57,514 nt of DNA from Phoronis australis (taxonomy: Eukaryota > Phoronida > Phoronidae): the NCBI GenBank assembly GCA_002633005.1, contig NMRA01000111.1, positions 920,938 through 978,451 of the forward strand. The letters are read 5' to 3'. This document shows, piece after piece, positions 55,681-57,514 of this stretch. Position 1 is the stretch's first letter, and each line of letters opens with the position of its first letter. Below the pieces are notes generated by a model, which saw only the letters and a list, made by a program, of their open reading frames with translations, did no database searches and had not been told where the DNA came from. Both the position numbers and the translations under genes were made by a program.

Positions 55681-56881
55681 GACTGTAGTAACAATAATGC
55701 ATCAGTTAACCGGTTCTAACATACAAATAGAACTTACATTTGCCAGAGTTGCGCGCCAAACAAAAGCTGATTCATATTTATTATCAAAATACTGATATCC
55801 TGACAGCGAGTGTTGATTGGCTATTGGGTCAGTGATTGGTGGGGCATCGACTACTTAACACATATTGCTGAGCCATATTGTAACATTGAGTTGAAAGAGT
55901 TAACATAATTCCAAATTTAACCAGTTCTTAAAACAGTACTGGGTTTCACATTTTCATTTTATAAAAAAATTTCAATGCCTTTGATGTAACAAATTCATGC
56001 AAAACCGTTGAGTGGAATTCTCAAGTTGAGCACGATCTTTTTGGGAAGCTGGTTACAGTAAATATGTTCGGAGTCACCAGACGTTATGGATGTTAGGGCG
56101 AAAATGTTGAATAACATATATTATCTAATATTTATAAATAGGTAAATAACTTTGTTTTAACGATATGTGCATGGCCGGGAGGACTACGTAAGTTTTTATT
56201 TTCCCCAAATACCATCAAATTACAATACAGCAAAAAACATACCGCGTAAAGGTGCAAAGACCAGCGTACAGTAGTTTTCAAAATAAACTAGACAATGTCG
56301 TAATTTGGCAAGGCTAATAAAATATGTTTCTTTTGGAATAGAACCCAATCCAATATAGCTAAATCTCAACAAAAACTAGGCAGATGTTGCTCTATGCTTG
56401 TAGTCGAAGTTGCTACAAGTTATTGCTCAAGTCCATTCGCAAACAAACAATTAGCGACTAGACACAAGTCACATTCAACTCTTATAAAGGTTCGACTACC
56501 GTACGTGCGCAAGTTATAGGGTAAAGTAATCATTTAGACGTGCCTAGGCCTACTTTACGCTCGGTAAATAAAAGTAATGCTTAATTTACGCCGTTAAGTG
56601 TTAATTTACACCGCAAATAATTACTTTACGTCACTAACAAGAATTAACTTACTCACGTAATTTGGCCAACGGTAAAACTCTGACGGTTACGTCACTTGTA
56701 GCCGCAATCTCAGGTTTGGAGGAACCTGCTATGGAGTTTTTTATGTGGTCAAAAGATGGTGCTCTAGCTCACTCTTCTGTGAAGGAGACGCAAAGAGGAT
56801 AGCTTCCGTTCTTACACATGTTGGGTTGTTTTGCCAACTTTACCGTATTTTATTTCGTTTAACTTAGAGGTGTACTAGAAA
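55681..56881. other. Presumed 5' flank of UTP6
   Basis: There is no coding stretch. About 56520-56700 holds several ACTTTACG/TTTACGCC motifs. TTACGTCACT near 56687 is a CREB/ATF-type site about 195 bp before the ATG. No TATA box is seen, as usual for housekeeping nucleolar genes. Confidence 0.4.
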
Positions 56882-56973
56882 ATGGCAGAGTTTGTTCAAC
56901 AAAGCATCGAAGAGATGCTCCCTGAACTGGAGCAAATGGAGAGAGTAGGCTTGTTCACTGAGTCGGAAACGAG
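56882..56973 (+). CDS. UTP6: UTP6 first coding exon (gene continues beyond the window)
   Basis: UTP6 is a HAT-repeat protein of the small-subunit (U3) processome, needed for 18S rRNA maturation in the nucleolus. The ATG opens MAEFVQQSIEEMLPELEQME then RVGLFTESET, an almost residue-for-residue match to the conserved animal UTP6 N-terminus (MAE..Q..IE..LPELEQ.ER.GLF...E). The exon ends phase 2 at AG|GTAAAT. Exon 2 is not within the remaining 540 bp. The identification is firm because this N-terminus is highly conserved, even though only 31 codons are visible. Confidence 0.88.
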
Positions 56974-57184
56974 GTAAATCGCAGTTGCTGTGTCGTGCTA
57001 GTCGGTAAACCAACCCAACCGTACTGGCGTACTGTACAGTGAAAGGGAAGAATCAACTCATACATATCACTGCTTCGAAAGAACTTAGCATATTCACTCG
57101 AAGATTCGAATTTTTACTCCTCTCGTGTCAATTTACCATTTGCACTTTTAACCTAGCGGTGAACTGAAGCAAAGTATTCATTGG

Positions 57185-57280
57185 CATGGGCGGCACACCA
57201 TAGCCTATTACATAGCACTGCATAGCAGGGCAGGGGGACTATAGCCCCCCCCCACTTTTTTCAGTGCTGCGCCGCCCATG
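57185..57280. mobile_element. Small TIR element with CATGGGCGGC ends, copy 2 (UTP6 intron 1)
   Basis: CATGGGCGGCACACC to TGCGCCGCCCATG, with GGGACTATAGCCCCCCCCCCACTTTTTTCAGTGCTGCGC as in 54071-54221. It is 96 bp and lacks the internal duplication of copy 1. Confidence 0.72.
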
Positions 57281-57514
57281 ATTGGGCTCAGTGGCTGATG
57301 TTGTAGATGTGCTTCCAGTGAATTATTAGGCAATGACCATCGCCTCTGTTGGCCCGAAGCAGAGGCGATGTAGAGGCTATAGGCGCTCTGTACGCCGGAA
57401 GCTTTTCGGCGAATTATGCCTCGCACCGACTAAACCACCAAAGCCACGTTGTTATAACTACCTTTTGCGCATAGACGAACACCTTAGGAGGTTGTCGATG
57501 TGATTAATTCCTTC

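Overview
This is nuclear DNA from an animal, most likely a marine invertebrate. The genes are split by large introns with GT..AG boundaries. Introns and intergenic DNA are AT-rich and full of mobile elements: Penelope-like, Gypsy, TA-flanked and long-TIR DNA elements, and MITEs. Two Ns (about 2480 and 40216) and at least one suspicious homopolymer indicate an imperfectly polished assembly. The mix of a SABATH-type methyltransferase, an ecdysteroid-kinase-like gene, FBXL2/20 and UTP6 does not settle the phylum; hemichordate, cephalochordate, echinoderm and mollusc all remain possible.

Four host genes can be read. (1) 4507-29039 (+): a complete eight-exon gene for a 385-residue SABATH-family S-adenosylmethionine-dependent carboxyl methyltransferase; every junction is GT..AG and in phase. 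This family is best known from plants. (2) 34883-37892 (-): the last three coding exons of an FBXL2/FBXL20-type F-box/leucine-rich-repeat protein, with one extra G in a homopolymer that throws its C-terminal CaaX tail out of frame. (3) 48478-51935 (+): a complete two-exon gene for a 436-residue EcKinase/CHK-like small-molecule kinase. (4) 56882-56973 (+): the first coding exon of UTP6, a small-subunit processome protein; the gene continues off the right edge. No operon or shared pathway links these four genes.

Mobile DNA dominates the rest. Intron 1 of the methyltransferase holds a broken antisense Gypsy element (5007-9420) with an extra C2H2 zinc-finger ORF between pol and its LTR. Introns 4 to 6, the region downstream of the gene and the area around the FBXL exons carry at least seven copies or pieces of one repeat family, called 'E' here. 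E is built from units of about 145-150 bp in the order A-B-C, A-B-C, ... One E copy is split by a 1.5-kb TA-flanked DNA element. Two Penelope-like elements occur (21285-22515 and about 30329-32700), plus a truncated third (29611-29753). A 5.5-kb element with TIRs of about 370 bp (39844-45351) carries a decayed ORF with FEN1/PIN-like motifs and a CXC cysteine-rich tail, and that ORF is itself interrupted by a MITE. Further right come a palindromic TCCTATAGGA array, a long hairpin, a palindrome-bearing satellite-like array and several small TIR elements.

The strongest leads are the animal SABATH gene, the FEN1/PIN+CXC long-TIR element, the higher-order E repeat, and a 3' splice site of the FBXL gene that appears to be made from the end of an E copy.
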